DNA from: an uncultured Veillonella sp.
GTDB taxonomy: Bacteria; Bacillota; Negativicutes; Veillonellales; Veillonellaceae
NCBI GenBank assembly: GCA_934183145.1
Contig: CAKPSA010000023.1
Span: 1 to 13,849, forward strand
Reading direction: 5' to 3'
DNA length: 13,849 nucleotides
Shown one piece after another: positions 12,720 to 13,849 of this stretch. The first letter of the stretch is position 1, and the number at the start of each line of letters is the position of its first letter. A program made the translations under genes and the position numbers. Below the pieces are notes generated by a model, which made no database searches, was not told the origin of the DNA, and saw only the letters and a list, made by a program, of their open reading frames with translations.

Positions 12720-13849
12720 ATGGCTAAAAAATTAAGAATCTGCGAAACCGTTCTTCGCGACGGTCATCAATCTATTTTGGCAACACGCATGCGTTACGAA
12801 CAAATGGAACCAGTGCTTGGCCTTTTAGATGAAATTGGTTATGAAGCTCTTGAATGTTGGGGCGGCGCTACTTATGACAGCTGTCTTCGTTTCTTGAATG
12901 AAGATCCATGGGAACGCCTTCGTAAATTGAAATCCAATTTGAAAAACACTCCACTACAAATGTTACTTCGTGGCCAAAACTTGTTGGGCTACAAACACTA
13001 CTCTGATGATGTAGTAGAAGCATTCTGTAATGCAGCTGTAAAAAATGGTATTGATCGTATCCGTATCTTCGACGCATTGAATGACCCTCGCAACATGGAA
13101 GCTGCTATTAAGTACTCCAAAAAAGCAGGCGCACACGTTCAATCCGCTATGGTATACACAATCTCCCCAGTTCATACAACTGAAAGCTTCTTGAAAGTAG
13201 CTGAAACATTGGTAGAAATGGGTACAGATTCCTTATGTATCAAAGATATGTCCGGTTTGTTAGGACCTGCTGATGCATATGATTTGGTTTCCACATTCAA
13301 AAAACGTTTTGGCGAATTGCCAATCGACTTGCACAGCCATTTCACTTGCGGTCTTGCAAGCACTACATACTGGGAAGCTGCTAAAGCTGGCGTAGATATC
13401 ATCGATACTGCTATCTCTCCATTCGCTCATGCAACTAGCCAACCAGCTACTGAAACTATGATCGAAATGTTCAAAGGCACTGAATGGGATCTTGGTCTTG
13501 ACCTTGATAAATACATTCCATTAGTTGACCACTTCCGTAAAGTAAAACAACAAATCGCTGAAGAATTCAACTTGAAACCAGCTAGTGATGTAATCCCAGC
13601 TGTTCGTCGTTACCAAATTCCTGGCGGTATGTTGTCCAATACTCAAAACCAATTGAACGAAATGGGTATGGGCGATCGCTTCTTCGACGTTATGGATGAA
13701 ATGCCACGCGTTCGTGAAGACTTGGGTTACCCTCCATTGGTAACTCCAACATCCCAAATCGTTGGTACAATGGCTATGATGAACGTTATGATGGGCGACC
13801 GTTATAAAATGGTTCCTAACGAAGTTAAAGACCTTGTACGCGGTAAATA
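12720..13849 (+). CDS. oadA: oxaloacetate decarboxylase alpha/pyruvate carboxylase B-type carboxyltransferase (3' end outside window)
   Basis: First 376 residues of a biotin-dependent carboxyltransferase that moves CO2 between oxaloacetate/pyruvate and carboxybiotin. ETVLRDGHQS (9-18) carries metal-binding Asp14, MLLRGQNLLGYKHY (81-94) is the pyruvate-site segment, Lys175 in CIKDMSGLLGP is the lysine that is carboxylated in this family, and His205/His207 in DLHSHFTCG are metal ligands. The TIM-barrel and the start of the following helical domain are present; the window ends before any biotin-attachment domain, so a Na+-pumping decarboxylase alpha subunit cannot be separated from a PycB or transcarboxylase subunit. 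GGAGG lies 6 nt before the ATG. Codon choice is more biased (TTC, GAC, GGC, CGT) than in neighbouring genes, as in a highly expressed central-metabolism gene. Confidence 0.88.
   Translation, partial: MAKKLRICETVLRDGHQSILATRMRYEQMEPVLGLLDEIGYEALECWGGATYDSCLRFLNEDPWERLRKLKSNLKNTPLQMLLRGQNLLGYKHYSDDVVEAFCNAAVKNGIDRIRIFDALNDPRNMEAAIKYSKKAGAHVQSAMVYTISPVHTTESFLKVAETLVEMGTDSLCIKDMSGLLGPADAYDLVSTFKKRFGELPIDLHSHFTCGLASTTYWEAAKAGVDIIDTAISPFAHATSQPATETMIEMFKGTEWDLGLDLDKYIPLVDHFRKVKQQIAEEFNLKPASDVIPAVRRYQIPGGMLSNTQNQLNEMGMGDRFFDVMDEMPRVREDLGYPPLVTPTSQIVGTMAMMNVMMGDRYKMVPNEVKDLVRGK

Noticed and set aside
12868..13757. Several leftward open frames opposite the carboxyltransferase gene
   Set aside because: They are antisense shadows of a long, clearly conserved rightward gene with all catalytic motifs, which lacks a stop only because the window ends.

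Overview
The window looks like chromosomal DNA from a low-GC, double-membraned Firmicute of the Negativicutes, most likely Veillonella or a close relative. This is an inference from gene content. It combines a heptosyltransferase-like family 9 glycosyltransferase (an LPS-type function), Firmicute-style AGGAGG ribosome sites and AT-rich spacers, an organophosphate antiporter, and a pyruvate/oxaloacetate carboxyltransferase gene of the kind used by lactate-fermenting Negativicutes. No rRNA, tRNA, IS element or CRISPR array was seen.

Positions 31-5081 form a phosphate-uptake block. A leftward OPA-family organophosphate:phosphate antiporter gene is divergent from a rightward pstS-pstC-pstA-pstB operon. 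A strong hairpin terminator sits between pstS and pstC, so the binding protein is probably made in excess over the permease. No phoU follows pstB.

Positions 5082-6338 hold the least ordinary part. A near-consensus promoter drives an apparently non-coding transcript of about 130 nt that ends in an intrinsic terminator and carries a repeated GAGAG motif in its predicted loops. A compact toxin-antitoxin operon follows: RelB-like antitoxin, RelE-like toxin and an unrecognised 70-residue third protein. Its predicted promoter -10 box lies at the centre of a perfect 17+17 inverted repeat. A short possible antitoxin remnant and a long bidirectional hairpin close the region.

Positions 6339-7865 carry a leftward nitrilase-superfamily amidohydrolase and a divergent nitroreductase. 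Positions 7935-10638 are a tight three-gene envelope operon: a polysaccharide deacetylase lipoprotein, a membrane-anchored phosphodiester glycosidase that starts at TTG, and an anchored, beta-rich protein of unknown function. Positions 10708-12193 pair a family 9 glycosyltransferase with a small overlapping gene of unknown function. Each of these two operons ends in a clear terminator.

Positions 12247-12719 are a long AT-rich regulatory spacer with three inverted repeats (one close to the CRP consensus), a TTGACA-N17-TCTAAT promoter and a structured leader of about 134 nt. They lead into the start of an oxaloacetate decarboxylase/pyruvate carboxylase carboxyltransferase gene that runs off the window end.

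Coding starts were reset from the longest open frames wherever a well-placed ribosome binding site favoured an internal start (pstS, pstC, pstA, antitoxin, toxin, third TA gene, deacetylase, glycosyltransferase).
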